A stretch of 64,000 nt of DNA from Pseudomonas sp. G.S.17 (GTDB lineage Bacteria; Pseudomonadota; Gammaproteobacteria; Pseudomonadales; Pseudomonadaceae). Positions 9,281 to 19,120 of the stretch are shown here, in pieces (within the stretch, counting starts at the first letter, position 1; the number at the start of each line of letters is the position of its first letter). The position numbers were made by a program, and so were the translations under genes. The notes under the pieces are model-generated. The model was not told the origin of the DNA and searched no databases. It saw nothing but the letters and a program-made list of their open reading frames with translations. The stretch spans positions 3,345,501-3,409,500 of the forward strand of contig NZ_CP151076.1 of NCBI RefSeq assembly GCF_038096165.1, written 5' to 3'.

Positions 9281-12200
9281 TCAAATGCTGTTGGCGCCCG
9301 AGCTGCCAGCCAGTTCAGCCTGAGTCAATTGCTTCATCAGCGTACTTTCGTCCGCCCGACGCTGGCGCAGAATTTCTTCGGCGGCGTTCTTGTAAGCGCC
9401 GTCGGTCATGCCCCCTTCGCTTTGCAGGTCGTCCAGAGCGCCCATGCGCAGCTCGGTGGATTTGCGGCAAGCGAGAAATTCAGCGGGGTATCGCTCTTCG
9501 AGGTACGTCACCCAGAATTCCCGTTTGAGGGCGAACTCCACCAACGCCGATGGGGTTTCGCGCCCAACAACCAACTGCTCTGCCCTGTCCAGCATCTCCT
9601 CGGTGACCCCCGCCGAACTCGAAAACTGCATGGTTCGCGTACTCAGTGGCAGGTCCAGGCGGCTGACCAGACCAACGCGGTAAGCGAGCAGCACCTCAAC
9701 ATCTTCGGTGAACCCGGCCCGGCCTGCCGCATCCGCCCTGGCGATACCGTCCACCTCCTCCAGGCGAAGCAACCCCCGCAGCAGTTTGATCAGTTGCGGC
9801 CCCTCGTGGCCTGCCGCCGCCAGCGCTCGCGCTTTCGTCACCAGCACTTCCAGCTCCATCTCGCTGAACATGACCGTGGCGCCGTCAACACAGGTCTGTG
9901 GATTGGCCGCCATGGCCACCAGTCGACTGCGCAACGTCTGATCGTCGGCGCCAGCCTCCATCAGTAGCCAGACGCGCTCCGTCACCACATCTGGTGTCAG
10001 ATTGAAATCGGCAGAGCTTCGCAAGCGAGCCAGTAGGTCGAAGAAATCGTCAGCGTGTTCTTCAGCGCCATACAACTCCCACAGGGTCCGCCGCTGCCTT
10101 CGTGCCAGGGCAGGCGTGCGCTGCAGCCACACCTCTACGCCCTCCACCGGTTCCACCACGACAGATGGCCCGCCGATCTGCGCGATACGGGCCCGGGTAC
10201 CAATAGCTAGCGGGTTGCCATCAAGCAATGTTCGATGCGCCGCCCACGGCGTTTCGAAAAACGCATCGGGCAGCGTGGAAATGCGGTTATTCCTTAGGTC
10301 CAGCGCCATTAACTGAGGCAGTTCAAAGACACCAGCCGGCGCCTCTTCCATACCGGTGCTGCGCAGGAACAGATTGATCAGTCCAGGCATGGAACTCACA
10401 TCCAGTGGCCCACCTAACGGATTTCGCTCCAGGTTCAGCAGCCGCAAAGTCCTGAGCGGACGCAACAAGCCCCTCATGAACGGCGTCAGGACGATTCGGT
10501 TGTTGGCCAGGGACAAGCGCGTCAGGTATCGCAACCTTGCGACGCTGGTCGGCACACCGCGCAAAAAGTTGTTCTCGATATTCAGCCAACGCAGATTGGG
10601 CGTCTTGCTGATCAGCTCGCTGGCACTTTCCTGGGAAATGTAGGTTCGTGACAGATTGACCGCTGTTACGTGACTGAAGTCCGCCGGCAAATGCGGCAGA
10701 TCGCCCATGGCGATGCCATGCAGGTCGAGCACATAACCCTCGAGACGCAGCGATACCGGGCCGTCCACCGGAGTCAGTCTTTGCCAGCAGCGCTTGATGA
10801 TATCCGCCGCTTGACGCCGGGCCAGCTCTGAAACGGGTATCGAGTGGGTTTCGGTGACTGCCCGCCAGGTCATAGGCCCTTTGGCCCAGCGCTCAAGAGC
10901 GCGCTCAAGGGATTTGAATTCCATGGACAGACGCGCGAGCTGGATTTCGACGGACGTACCGTTAGTACGAAGCTCCGCGAGAAATTCAGCCGTCTGATCC
11001 GGGGTGAATCCGGGATACAGCGCGTTGACTTGCTGGTGGACCGCAGGCGCTGGTGCTGCAAGCGGGTTGCTCGGAACCACTTGATCGCCTTCCATTCCGC
11101 CTTTAAGCCCGCCCAGGTCGATGTCCCATTGATCGTTTTCCTGTTGTTTAAGAAAAGGTCCTGGCTTGCCATTGTCGTCGGTGATTCGCCACTGGCGTGC
11201 GGCCTCCTCCCAGCGAACTTCGTAGGCCTTGTCGTGCAAGGCGACGAAATACCGACCTTCGCGGTGGTAGATATCCAGCATCCCGTTGGGGCCGTGAATC
11301 GTCGGCTGACCGCGCAGCGAATCCGGTGGCGCCTCGTACGCCCGCAATGATTCGCGCAATCTGGCATCGAGGGACCGAAGGTTCTGCGGTTCATAGTCAA
11401 ATCGGGGCCGGATGAAGTTGCTCGGCTGCGGTTCGCTATCGATAGGTTCGCCACGCGCAGGTTTCAGCTCGACGGTAACGGTTGTCCCCTCCTCGGTCGC
11501 AGCGCCCGCCTCGCTGGCAGCCGCGATGAGCTTCTCTGCTGCCAATGGCAAGGCATTCAATAGCCCGAACACGACACGCTCACCGCCTTGACGCCGCTCG
11601 TGCAAGGTCCGGCCGTTCGCAGCCTGCTCAGCGCCCACGCCTATCAGGGCAATCGAAAGCCCAACGATATAAGGAATTGCCTCGGGCACGATCAGAGCCA
11701 CTGCGCCGGTGAAGATCAGGCTTCTGTTCAAGCCTTGGGCAAAACCTTCCAGCCGGACATCGCCTCGGGTATGGATGCTGAATAGCGCATCGGCTCGCAA
11801 CCGCTCCACCATTCGGTCGCGCAGGAAAACAAATGGATCGCCGTGGATCTTGCGGCCCGCATGGACACAGTGAACGGGTGACCAGATGCCGGTCGCGTTG
11901 TTGAGCCACCGCGGATAGCGCGCAATGCCTTCAAGGGCGTTGTGCAGACCGCTGAGAAAGACCCCATCTTGGGCGTCATTTTCCGGGAAATGCCCTTCGA
12001 ACGACCTGCGCTTGAGCACATCACGGCACTGCTCAGCCGCCCAGTGTGCAAGCTGCTGCTCATTGGCGAAACCGTGCAGAGGCGACGAGTTGCCGGGCAC
12101 ATACAACACAGCACGACCGGTCTGTATGTCTTTGATGACCAATGCGTCGCTGGCGCGATATCGGTGAACTTGCAAAGGAGCAACAACGATGTGCGGCTCG

Positions 12201-12898
12201 GTCGGCACCGACCCTTCCAGCAACTCGGGCGTCAACGCCTGCCACTGCTGTGAAGCCGGCAACCCGAGACTTTTAAGCACCAGTTGTTTATCAATCTCCA
12301 GCAGGCTGTTTTCGTCTCGCTGTAGAAATGCTGCTTTGAGAAAAGCCGCTTTGGCCAATACCGGATAGTGTCGGGCATGGGCATCGATGAATGTCTGCAG
12401 ATAGGCCATGTACTGCTGGCGCAAATCCGTGGCCCAGACAAATTTCTTGAATTCGGCGGGATCTATATCCAGATGAGTGTCCGCGTCATAAGTCTGCGGC
12501 TCGCATCGACGGTACAGGCCTTCGTAAACCAATGAATGGAAGTCAGTACTCAACGAGGGGACGAGACGCATCGGTATGCCACTGGCACGGTAGGGCTGAA
12601 CATAGCCCAGACCACTGAACATCGTCAGGTGTTGATGCCATTTGCGCAGTAACGCGTCGGTCAAAGACAACGAGCTGTGCAATGTTGCCGGGTATATGTC
12701 TGCGCCGGGCACCTCAGAGTAAATGAAGGTATTGAGTCGGACGTCATCAGGTTCAATATCCTGTTGCCATCTTTGTTTTACATGGGCTTTGATAACCAGC
12801 CGGGCGTACGCTGCCGGGCTTTTAACGATCGCGCCGTGACGGGCAACAAATGCGTCCAGCAGAGGGTTGCGATACGGATCAATAACTGCGTCAGGCAT
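9281..12898 (-). CDS. LRR and NEL-type E3 ubiquitin ligase (IpaH-like effector)
   Basis: Protein of 1205 residues. An N-terminal region of about 380 residues resembles the dermonecrotic-toxin-like region of large Pseudomonas effectors. A hydrophobic stretch lies at 393-423. Leucine-rich repeats span about 722-900 (for example LTRLSLANNRI, LRLLNLERNPL, LMALDLRNNRI). A C-terminal NEL domain follows (about 920-1205), with the catalytic Cys-x-Asp motif as CVD at 1003-1005. NEL proteins transfer ubiquitin through that cysteine inside eukaryotic cells, the LRR choosing the substrate. There is no type III gene, chaperone or hrp box nearby, so the route of delivery is unknown. The ATG has AAGGAG upstream. 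Confidence 0.85.
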   Translation of the reverse strand: MPDAVIDPYRNPLLDAFVARHGAIVKSPAAYARLVIKAHVKQRWQQDIEPDDVRLNTFIYSEVPGADIYPATLHSSLSLTDALLRKWHQHLTMFSGLGYVQPYRASGIPMRLVPSLSTDFHSLVYEGLYRRCEPQTYDADTHLDIDPAEFKKFVWATDLRQQYMAYLQTFIDAHARHYPVLAKAAFLKAAFLQRDENSLLEIDKQLVLKSLGLPASQQWQALTPELLEGSVPTEPHIVVAPLQVHRYRASDALVIKDIQTGRAVLYVPGNSSPLHGFANEQQLAHWAAEQCRDVLKRRSFEGHFPENDAQDGVFLSGLHNALEGIARYPRWLNNATGIWSPVHCVHAGRKIHGDPFVFLRDRMVERLRADALFSIHTRGDVRLEGFAQGLNRSLIFTGAVALIVPEAIPYIVGLSIALIGVGAEQAANGRTLHERRQGGERVVFGLLNALPLAAEKLIAAASEAGAATEEGTTVTVELKPARGEPIDSEPQPSNFIRPRFDYEPQNLRSLDARLRESLRAYEAPPDSLRGQPTIHGPNGMLDIYHREGRYFVALHDKAYEVRWEEAARQWRITDDNGKPGPFLKQQENDQWDIDLGGLKGGMEGDQVVPSNPLAAPAPAVHQQVNALYPGFTPDQTAEFLAELRTNGTSVEIQLARLSMEFKSLERALERWAKGPMTWRAVTETHSIPVSELARRQAADIIKRCWQRLTPVDGPVSLRLEGYVLDLHGIAMGDLPHLPADFSHVTAVNLSRTYISQESASELISKTPNLRWLNIENNFLRGVPTSVARLRYLTRLSLANNRIVLTPFMRGLLRPLRTLRLLNLERNPLGGPLDVSSMPGLINLFLRSTGMEEAPAGVFELPQLMALDLRNNRISTLPDAFFETPWAAHRTLLDGNPLAIGTRARIAQIGGPSVVVEPVEGVEVWLQRTPALARRQRRTLWELYGAEEHADDFFDLLARLRSSADFNLTPDVVTERVWLLMEAGADDQTLRSRLVAMAANPQTCVDGATVMFSEMELEVLVTKARALAAAGHEGPQLIKLLRGLLRLEEVDGIARADAAGRAGFTEDVEVLLAYRVGLVSRLDLPLSTRTMQFSSSAGVTEEMLDRAEQLVVGRETPSALVEFALKREFWVTYLEERYPAEFLACRKSTELRMGALDDLQSEGGMTDGAYKNAAEEILRQRRADESTLMKQLTQAELAGSSGANSI

Positions 12899-12989
12899 GA
12901 GTTTGCAATCTCCTTATTGCAATAAATGACTCACAGCCTATCAACGCACCCAACCAAAAAAGCCTGAATAATTACCGCATCCCGCGCAT

Positions 12990-13026
12990 AAAAAAGCGCC
13001 TGTTGTCAGTGACGACAACAAGCGCT
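12990..13026 (-). terminator. Terminator downstream of sohB
   Basis: On the minus strand a 13-bp stem (AGCGCTTGTTGTC with GACAACAGGCGCT, one G-T pair) is followed by six T residues. It ends sohB transcription before the NEL gene. Confidence 0.85.
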
Positions 13027-13053
13027 CGATGTGAAACGTACAACCCGCAGGTA

Positions 13054-14076
13054 TTACCAAAAGCGCTGCTGAGTCAGGCGGCTCCACCAGTTCAGCAACA
13101 AACGATCTACTGAACCGGTTGCCGCGAGGCCAACGCGCTCCTGCAAGCTTTTGCGCTGCACATAATGCAGGTGGAACACCTCGGCGGTCTTGGCGCGCTC
13201 GGACAGATATTCGTCGCTGGTCTTCAGTTCATCGACCAGTTGGTTATCCAGCGCTGCCATGCCCAGCCAGACCTCGCCAGTGGCCACTTCATCAATGGCC
13301 AGTTGCGGCCGGTAGCGCGCCACGAAGTTCTTGAACAGGTCGTGGGTGATGTCCAGGTCTTGCTGAAACTTCTCACGGCCCTTCTCGGTGTTTTCGCCGA
13401 ACACGGTCAAGGTGCGTTTGTACTCACCCGCCGTCAGGACTTCGAAATCGATATCGTGTTTCTTCAGCAAGCGGTTGACGTTGGGCAGCTGGGCGACCAC
13501 GCCGATGGAGCCGAGAATCGCGAACGGTGCGCTGATGATCTTGTTGCCGATGCACGCCATCATGTAGCCGCCGCTGGCAGCGACTTTATCGATACAGATG
13601 GTCAACGGGATACCGGCCTGACGAATCCGCGCCAGTTGCGAGGAAGCCAGCCCATAGCTGTGGACCATGCCACCGCCGCTTTCCAGACGCAGGACGACTT
13701 CATCCTTGTCGGTGGCCAGAGTGAGCAGCGCAGTGATTTCATGACGCATGCTTTCAGTGGCGGACGCCTTGATATCGCCGTCGAAATCCATGACGTAAAC
13801 CCGAGGTTTGGGTTCGCCCAGTTTCTTCTCTTTCTTCAGCGCCTTGCCCTGTTCCTTGCGCAACGCCTTGACCCGCTCTTTGTCGAGCAGCGATTGCTCA
13901 AGGCGCTCACGCAGCCCTTTGTAGAAATCGTTGAGTTTGGTGACTTGCAGCTGCCCGGCCGAACGGCGTCGACCCTTGCCGCGCATGGACGCGATGGCGA
14001 CCAGAACAACAACGATAGCGACGACCAGGGTGACCGTTTTGGCCAGGAAGCTGGCGTAATCGGCTAAAAACTCCAC
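13054..14076 (-). CDS. sohB: SohB-like membrane-anchored serine peptidase (S49)
   Basis: Protein of 340 residues. One N-terminal transmembrane helix (about 12-30) is followed by a basic coiled region (50-90) and an S49 protease domain. The Ser/Lys catalytic dyad is visible: S168 in KVAASGGYM and K220 in AGEYKRTLT. SohB is the inner-membrane SppA paralogue, thought to act on signal-peptide remnants or stressed membrane proteins in the periplasm. Monocistronic, with a clear terminator. The ATG at 14076 gives the usual N-terminus for the family. Confidence 0.93.
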   Translation of the reverse strand: MEFLADYASFLAKTVTLVVAIVVVLVAIASMRGKGRRRSAGQLQVTKLNDFYKGLRERLEQSLLDKERVKALRKEQGKALKKEKKLGEPKPRVYVMDFDGDIKASATESMRHEITALLTLATDKDEVVLRLESGGGMVHSYGLASSQLARIRQAGIPLTICIDKVAASGGYMMACIGNKIISAPFAILGSIGVVAQLPNVNRLLKKHDIDFEVLTAGEYKRTLTVFGENTEKGREKFQQDLDITHDLFKNFVARYRPQLAIDEVATGEVWLGMAALDNQLVDELKTSDEYLSERAKTAEVFHLHYVQRKSLQERVGLAATGSVDRLLLNWWSRLTQQRFW

Positions 14077-14278
14077 AGATACTCCTCACATGGATTGCGC
14101 CCTTTCCAAGCAAGGGCAACGGATCGTTCAAGCATACCGGCGCAGTCAGGCTCCGACCAGTCGGACGTCGTGACAGCGCTCGACACGCCAATTCAAACAA
14201 GCGTATGTTTTTTTATTGACACGCTCCCGGCATCCTCATAACCTCGCAAAACTTTCAACGTACCGGGACGAAGCGGAC

Positions 14279-14989
14279 GTGGGCAGCATCTATTTGATAC
14301 GACATGGCCAGGCTTCGTTCGGCGCAGACGACTACGACGTGCTGTCGCCCATCGGAATTCGCCAGGCTCAGGTGCTGGGTAAGTATCTCGCTCAGTTGGG
14401 CGTGAATTTCGACCGCTGCATCGCGGGCGGCCTGCGTCGCCAACAGCACACGGCAGAAACCGCACTGGCTGAGTTCACAGCCCTTGATTTACCGACCCCG
14501 CTGCTGGAAATTGACCGCGCATTCGATGAGTTCGACGCCGATGCAGTAATTCGCGCCCTGCTCCCGGCCATGCTCCCTGACGAACCCGAAGCGCTGCACG
14601 TGATGCGCAATGCCGCCGAGCACCGCGGCGAGTTTCAGCGACTGTTCGCGCTGATTATCGGCCGCTGGCTCAGTGGCGATTACGACACTGACGGCCTGCA
14701 AAGCTGGCTGGGTTTCGTCGCCCAGGTCGAGGCCGGGCTGCTGGCCATTCTTGAAAGCGCCGGACCGAACGAGCGCATCGCAGTCTTCACTTCCGGCGGC
14801 ACCATTACCGCCCTGCTGCATCTGATTACCCGAATGCCTGCGCCGCAGGCATTTGAGCTGAACTGGCAAATCGTCAACACCTCGCTCAACCAACTCAAGT
14901 TTCGTGGTCGCGAGGTGGCTTTGGCTTCGTTCAACAGTCATGCTCATTTGCAACTGTTGAACACGCCGGAACTCATCACTTATCGCTGA
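14279..14989 (+). CDS. Histidine phosphatase (phosphoglycerate mutase-like) family protein
   Basis: Protein of 236 residues from a GTG start, giving GSIYLIRHGQASFGADDYD. The phosphorylated-His motif RHG is present. The second active-site motif, usually S-H-G-G, reads TSGGTI, so the expected second His is absent; this may reduce or alter phosphatase activity. A longer frame from TTG at 14216 is possible but adds a non-conserved leader. It is first in a run with SCP2, an APH-type kinase and an SDR gene, a grouping seen in pseudomonads next to acyl-CoA genes. Confidence 0.8.
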   Translation: MGSIYLIRHGQASFGADDYDVLSPIGIRQAQVLGKYLAQLGVNFDRCIAGGLRRQQHTAETALAEFTALDLPTPLLEIDRAFDEFDADAVIRALLPAMLPDEPEALHVMRNAAEHRGEFQRLFALIIGRWLSGDYDTDGLQSWLGFVAQVEAGLLAILESAGPNERIAVFTSGGTITALLHLITRMPAPQAFELNWQIVNTSLNQLKFRGREVALASFNSHAHLQLLNTPELITYR

Positions 14990-15044
14990 GTCCGGCCAAC
15001 CCTGTTCTTCGGGACATCGATATCAACACAATAAGGATCGAACC

Positions 15045-15359
15045 ATGACCTCTGTAGCCGACGCCGTACAAGCAATGAAAGCCAAGTTCAACCCTAGTGC
15101 CGCTGCAGGCCTGGACCTGGTTTTCGGTTTCCGTATCGACGAGACCCAGAATTTCTCGCTGATCGTCAAGGACAGCACCTGCGAATTGCAGGAAGGCGAA
15201 AACCCGGACGCCCAAGTGACTCTGGTCATGGACAGCGAAACCCTGAAAGGCATCGTCAGCGGCGAGACCGACGGCATGCAGGCCTTCATGGGCGGCAAGC
15301 TGCGCGCTGAAGGCGACATGATGCTGGCAATGAAGCTGAGCGAGCTGTTCCCGGCCTGA
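15045..15359 (+). CDS. SCP2 sterol-binding domain protein
   Basis: Protein of 104 residues made only of an SCP2-like lipid-binding fold: DAVQAMKAKFNPSAAAGLD, then CELQEGENPDAQVTLVMDSETL, then MQAFMGGKLRAEGDMMLAMKL. It is expected to bind acyl chains or acyl-CoA in the cytoplasm. The ATG at 15045 follows AAGGAT. It lies 55 bases after the phosphatase gene and is followed by a terminator. Confidence 0.9.
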   Translation: MTSVADAVQAMKAKFNPSAAAGLDLVFGFRIDETQNFSLIVKDSTCELQEGENPDAQVTLVMDSETLKGIVSGETDGMQAFMGGKLRAEGDMMLAMKLSELFPA

Positions 15360-15380
15360 CAGCAGCACAATGCCCAAAAA

Positions 15381-15409
15381 AACCGGAGCCGCAGGGCTTC
15401 GGTTTTTTT
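15381..15409 (+). terminator. Terminator after the SCP2 gene
   Basis: Stem AACCGGAGCC/GGCTTCGGTT (one G-T pair), 4-base loop and a run of seven T residues; a run of A residues precedes it. Confidence 0.85.
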
Positions 15410-15561
15410 ATGCCCGCAGATCGTCCCGCACCCTGCCCGCCGAGCAATCACAGTCAATGATCGGGCAGCAACACGCAGGTCGATAAGACGGTTTTCGGCT
15501 TGTGAGCTACATTCGATTAGTCAATGATTAACCCGCACCATAATAAGCAGAAGGGATAAGC

Positions 15562-16629
15562 ATGGCGCTTACTGACCAGTCCACAGACATCCGTCCCGGC
15601 GAAGAACTCGACGCCGCGCTGATCGATTCCTACTTGAAGGCGCAGATTCCCGGCCTCAGCGGCACGGCGCAAATCAGCCAGTTTCCCGGTGGCGCTTCAA
15701 ATCTCACGTACCTGATCCAATACCCCGAGCAGGAACTCGTACTGCGTCGCCCGCCCTTCGGCCAGAAGGCGAAGTCTGCGCACGACATGGGTCGCGAGTA
15801 CCGCATCATCAATCAACTCAAGGACGCCTTTCCCTACTGCCCGAAAGCTTACGTGCATTGCACGGATGAAGCGCTGATCGGCTCCGAGTTCTACGTCATG
15901 GAGCGCATCCAGGGCATCATCCTGCGCTCGGATCTGCCGCCGGAACTGGGTCTGGATGCCGGACAGACCCAAGCCCTGTGCAAGAACTTCATCGACAAGC
16001 TGGTGGAGTTGCATCGCGTTGACTATCAGGCCTGCGGCCTGGGTGATCTGGGCAAGCCTCAGGGTTACGTCCAACGCCAGATCCACGGCTGGAGCGAACG
16101 GTACGACAAGGCCCGCACGCCCGATGCGCCGCAATGGGACATGGTCAAAGCCTGGCTGGTCGACAAAATGCCAGCGGACCACCCGGTGCCGTCCATCGTC
16201 CACAACGACTATCGCTTCGATAACGTGCTGCTGGATCCTGCCAACCCGATGAACATCATTGGCGTCCTGGATTGGGAACTCACCACGCTGGGCGACCCGT
16301 TAATGGACCTGGGCAATACCCTGGCGTACTGGATCGAAGCCAGCGACCCGGCCGCCGTGCAGTTGATGCGGCGTCAGCCGAGTCACGCGCCCGGCATGCT
16401 CACACGCCAGGAGTTTGTCGACTATTACGCCGAACGCGCCGGCATCCGCATCGACAACTTCGATTTCTACTACACCTATGGCCTGTTCCGCCTGGCCGGT
16501 ATCGTGCAGCAGATTTACTACCGCTTCTTCCACGGCCAGACTCAGGACAAACGCTTCGCGCAGTTCATTCAGATGAACAAGCTGCTGGAGCAGATGAGCC
16601 TGCAGGTGATTGCCCGATCCACACTTTGA
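15562..16629 (+). CDS. APH-family phosphotransferase, acyl-CoA dehydrogenase-associated type
   Basis: Protein of 355 residues with the aminoglycoside phosphotransferase-like kinase fold: ASNLTYLI nucleotide loop, VLRRPP lysine region, catalytic VHNDYRFDNVLL and metal-binding VLDWELTTLGDPLMDLG. This subfamily matches the APH domain of ACAD10/ACAD11, which phosphorylates 4-hydroxyacyl-CoA in the breakdown of 4-hydroxy acids. With an SDR next to it, a role in unusual acyl-CoA catabolism is inferred. The ATG at 15562 follows AGAAGGGA, and SDR follows after 26 bases. Confidence 0.88.
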   Translation: MALTDQSTDIRPGEELDAALIDSYLKAQIPGLSGTAQISQFPGGASNLTYLIQYPEQELVLRRPPFGQKAKSAHDMGREYRIINQLKDAFPYCPKAYVHCTDEALIGSEFYVMERIQGIILRSDLPPELGLDAGQTQALCKNFIDKLVELHRVDYQACGLGDLGKPQGYVQRQIHGWSERYDKARTPDAPQWDMVKAWLVDKMPADHPVPSIVHNDYRFDNVLLDPANPMNIIGVLDWELTTLGDPLMDLGNTLAYWIEASDPAAVQLMRRQPSHAPGMLTRQEFVDYYAERAGIRIDNFDFYYTYGLFRLAGIVQQIYYRFFHGQTQDKRFAQFIQMNKLLEQMSLQVIARSTL

Positions 16630-16655
16630 CAGCCACCCGCTGACAGGAACACGAC

Positions 16656-17423
16656 ATGTCCAAGACCCAACTGTTCGACCTCGACGGCAAGATCGCCTTT
16701 GTCTCCGGCGCCAGCCGTGGCATCGGTGAGGCCATCGCCAAACTGCTTGCTCAACAAGGTGCCCACGTCATCGTCTCCAGTCGCAAGATCGACGGCTGCC
16801 AGCAGGTTGCCGACGCGATCATTGCCGATGGCGGCCAGGCTACGGCGATTGCCTGCCATATCGGCGAAATGGAACAGATCAGCGCAGTGTTTGCCCAGAT
16901 ACGCGAACAATTCGGACGCCTGGACATTCTGGTCAACAATGCCGCGACCAATCCGCAGTTCTGCAATGTGCTGGACACTGACCTGAGTGCCTTCCAGAAG
17001 ACCGTCGACGTGAATATTCGCGGCTATTTCTTCATGTCGGTCGAAGCTGGCAAATTAATGCGCGAAGGTGGTGGCGGCAGCATTATCAATGTGGCGTCGA
17101 TCAATGGTGTTTCCCCAGGCGTATTCCAGGGCATCTATTCGGTGACCAAGGCCGCCGTGATCAACATGACCAAAGTGTTTGCCAAGGAATGCGCGCCGTT
17201 TGGCATTCGCTGCAACGCCCTGCTGCCCGGCCTGACTGACACCAAGTTTGCCTCGGCACTGGTCAAGAACGACGCGATCCTGAATGTGGCCCTGCAGCAG
17301 ATCCCCCTCAAACGTGTCGCAGCACCGAGCGAAATGGCAGGCGCGGTCCTGTACCTGGCCAGCGAAGCGTCCAGTTACACCACGGGCGTTGCGCTGAATG
17401 TAGACGGGGGATTTCTGTCCTGA
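16656..17423 (+). CDS. Short-chain dehydrogenase/reductase
   Basis: Classical SDR of 255 residues. The cofactor-binding motif is SGASRGIGEA, followed by LVNNAATNPQ; the catalytic residues are Ser in NVASING and Tyr/Lys in YSVTK. The C-terminus LNVDGGFLS is typical. It is probably an NAD(P)-dependent hydroxyacyl or alcohol oxidoreductase; its location right after the acyl-CoA-type kinase suggests they share a pathway. The ATG at 16656 has AGGAA upstream. Confidence 0.9.
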   Translation: MSKTQLFDLDGKIAFVSGASRGIGEAIAKLLAQQGAHVIVSSRKIDGCQQVADAIIADGGQATAIACHIGEMEQISAVFAQIREQFGRLDILVNNAATNPQFCNVLDTDLSAFQKTVDVNIRGYFFMSVEAGKLMREGGGGSIINVASINGVSPGVFQGIYSVTKAAVINMTKVFAKECAPFGIRCNALLPGLTDTKFASALVKNDAILNVALQQIPLKRVAAPSEMAGAVLYLASEASSYTTGVALNVDGGFLS

Positions 17424-17520
17424 GGCTGAGCGCGACCTGACATGCCGACGGCTTGGGGTTAAGATGCGCGGCTTCTGACGCAGCCTTTTCTGCGCAAACT
17501 GCCCTATTAAGCCCTTCACC

Positions 17521-18300
17521 ATGCCCTTTGAACTCAGTGTCGACCTGACCACCCTGGCGGTGCTCGCCGTTGTTGCCTTTGTTGCCGGATTCATCGACGC
17601 CATCGCCGGTGGTGGTGGTTTGCTGACCACCCCGGCGCTCATGACCGCCGGTTTGCCGCCGCATCTGGTCCTGGGCACCAACAAGCTCAGCTCCACTTTT
17701 GGTTCGGCGACGGCCAGCTTTACCTTCTACCGACGCAAGTTGTTCGATCCGCGCCAATGGGTGCATGCGCTGGTGGGGACTGCGGTCGGTGCAGTGATCG
17801 GCGCGGTGGTTGCGCATTATCTGCCCGCTGAATGGCTGAACCAGATGCTGCCGGTGATCGTATTTGGCTGCGGCCTGTATCTGTTGTTCGGTGGTACGCC
17901 CAAGGCACCACTGGACAGCAATGCCCCGATCAAAAAGAAGTGGCAGCTGCCCCAAGGTTTGGGTCTGGGCTTCTACGACGGCGTGGCTGGCCCAGGCACC
18001 GGCGCTTTCTGGACGGTCAGCAGTTTGTTGATCTACCCGCTGGATCTGGTCAAGGCCAGCGGCGTGGCGCGCAGCATGAACTTCGTCAGCAACGCAGCGG
18101 CGCTGTCGGTATTCATATTTTCCGGCCAGGTGGACTGGCCGATTGGCCTGACGATGGGCACGGCAGTCATGGCAGGCGCCTATTTCGGGGCCAAAAGTGC
18201 GATCAAGGGCGGTGCAAAGTTCATCCGCCCGGTGTTTATCACTGTCGTCCTGGGTTTGACCGTTCGCCTAGCATGGCAACACTGGTTCGGCGGTGCCTAA
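17521..18300 (+). CDS. TSUP (TauE/SafE) family permease
   Basis: Integral membrane protein of 259 residues with two repeated halves: [38 protein letters not shown] (read in parts) and [19 protein letters not shown]. The family exports or imports sulfur-containing anions and organic acids. The substrate is not predictable here. Its last 33 bases overlap the end of the convergent nudC gene. Confidence 0.88.
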   Translation: MPFELSVDLTTLAVLAVVAFVAGFIDAIAGGGGLLTTPALMTAGLPPHLVLGTNKLSSTFGSATASFTFYRRKLFDPRQWVHALVGTAVGAVIGAVVAHYLPAEWLNQMLPVIVFGCGLYLLFGGTPKAPLDSNAPIKKKWQLPQGLGLGFYDGVAGPGTGAFWTVSSLLIYPLDLVKASGVARSMNFVSNAAALSVFIFSGQVDWPIGLTMGTAVMAGAYFGAKSAIKGGAKFIRPVFITVVLGLTVRLAWQHWFGGA

Positions 18301-19104
18301 GCGCCGCGCCACATAGGAATCGATCAGGTAGCGAGCAATGGACCGGCTGGCCGGCAGCGGCGGCAGATCGTGGATGTTGAACCAGCGGGCATCTTCGATT
18401 TCGTCGGCCTGAGGCACGATGTCGCCGCTTTCGTATTGCGCGTGGAAACCCAGCATCATCGAGTGGGGAAACGGCCAGCACTGGCTACCCATGTAAACGA
18501 TGTCCTTGATCTTGAGCTGCACTTCTTCCATGACCTCCCGATGAACGCAGTCTTCCACCGACTCTCCCGGCTCGACAAACCCCGCCAGGGTGCTGTAGAC
18601 GCCGGTGACGAAACGCGGCGAACGGGCCAGCAGCACTTCGTCACCCCGGGTGATCAAGACGATCATGCTCGGTGAGATGCGCGGGTAGAAACGCAGGTTG
18701 TCCTGCGCGCAGTACATTGCTCGCTCGCCCGGCACTTGTTGGGTTGGCTGGCCGCAATTGCCGCAAAAACGATGCTCGCGAGCCCAGGTGCTGATCTGCG
18801 CCGCATAGCCAAGCTTCTGGAACACAGCAAAATCACCTTCCAGCATGAACTGCCGAAGTCCCTGCCAGCGACAACCGTCGATCTCCACCGCGCCCTTGAG
18901 CACCAGCAAGAACACCGGCTCGCCATCGAAATGGCCGATGCCGTGTTCGCCAATGACCGGCAGGTCCTGGGCTTTCAGCCATTCACGGGGGAACATCACA
19001 CCGTTGTCGTCCAGCAGGAAACCTTGCTCGCCGTTGACCACCGCCCAGCCGCCCGTTACCTCGGTATCCAGCACAGCGGTACTCCAGCGTTTAAGGCTTG
19101 TCAT
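18268..19104 (-). CDS. nudC: NAD(+) diphosphatase / NAD-cap decapping Nudix hydrolase
   Basis: Protein of 278 residues. A zinc ribbon is present (FCGNCGQPT and AMYC), followed by the Nudix box [23 protein letters not shown], given in parts, and the NudC signature [11 protein letters not shown]. NudC hydrolyses NAD(H) to NMN and AMP and removes NAD caps from RNA. The usual Gly near the end of the Nudix box is Gln (EEVQL), while all metal-binding Glu residues are kept. The ATG at 19104 is preceded by GGGAGG. Confidence 0.95.
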   Translation of the reverse strand: MTSLKRWSTAVLDTEVTGGWAVVNGEQGFLLDDNGVMFPREWLKAQDLPVIGEHGIGHFDGEPVFLLVLKGAVEIDGCRWQGLRQFMLEGDFAVFQKLGYAAQISTWAREHRFCGNCGQPTQQVPGERAMYCAQDNLRFYPRISPSMIVLITRGDEVLLARSPRFVTGVYSTLAGFVEPGESVEDCVHREVMEEVQLKIKDIVYMGSQCWPFPHSMMLGFHAQYESGDIVPQADEIEDARWFNIHDLPPLPASRSIARYLIDSYVARRLGTAEPVLPC

Positions 19105-19120
19105 GGAACCCTCCCTTCAC

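Noticed and set aside
12899..13053. hrp box or type III secretion signal for the NEL gene
   Set aside because: The GGAACC-N15/16-CCAC pattern is absent in the upstream region.
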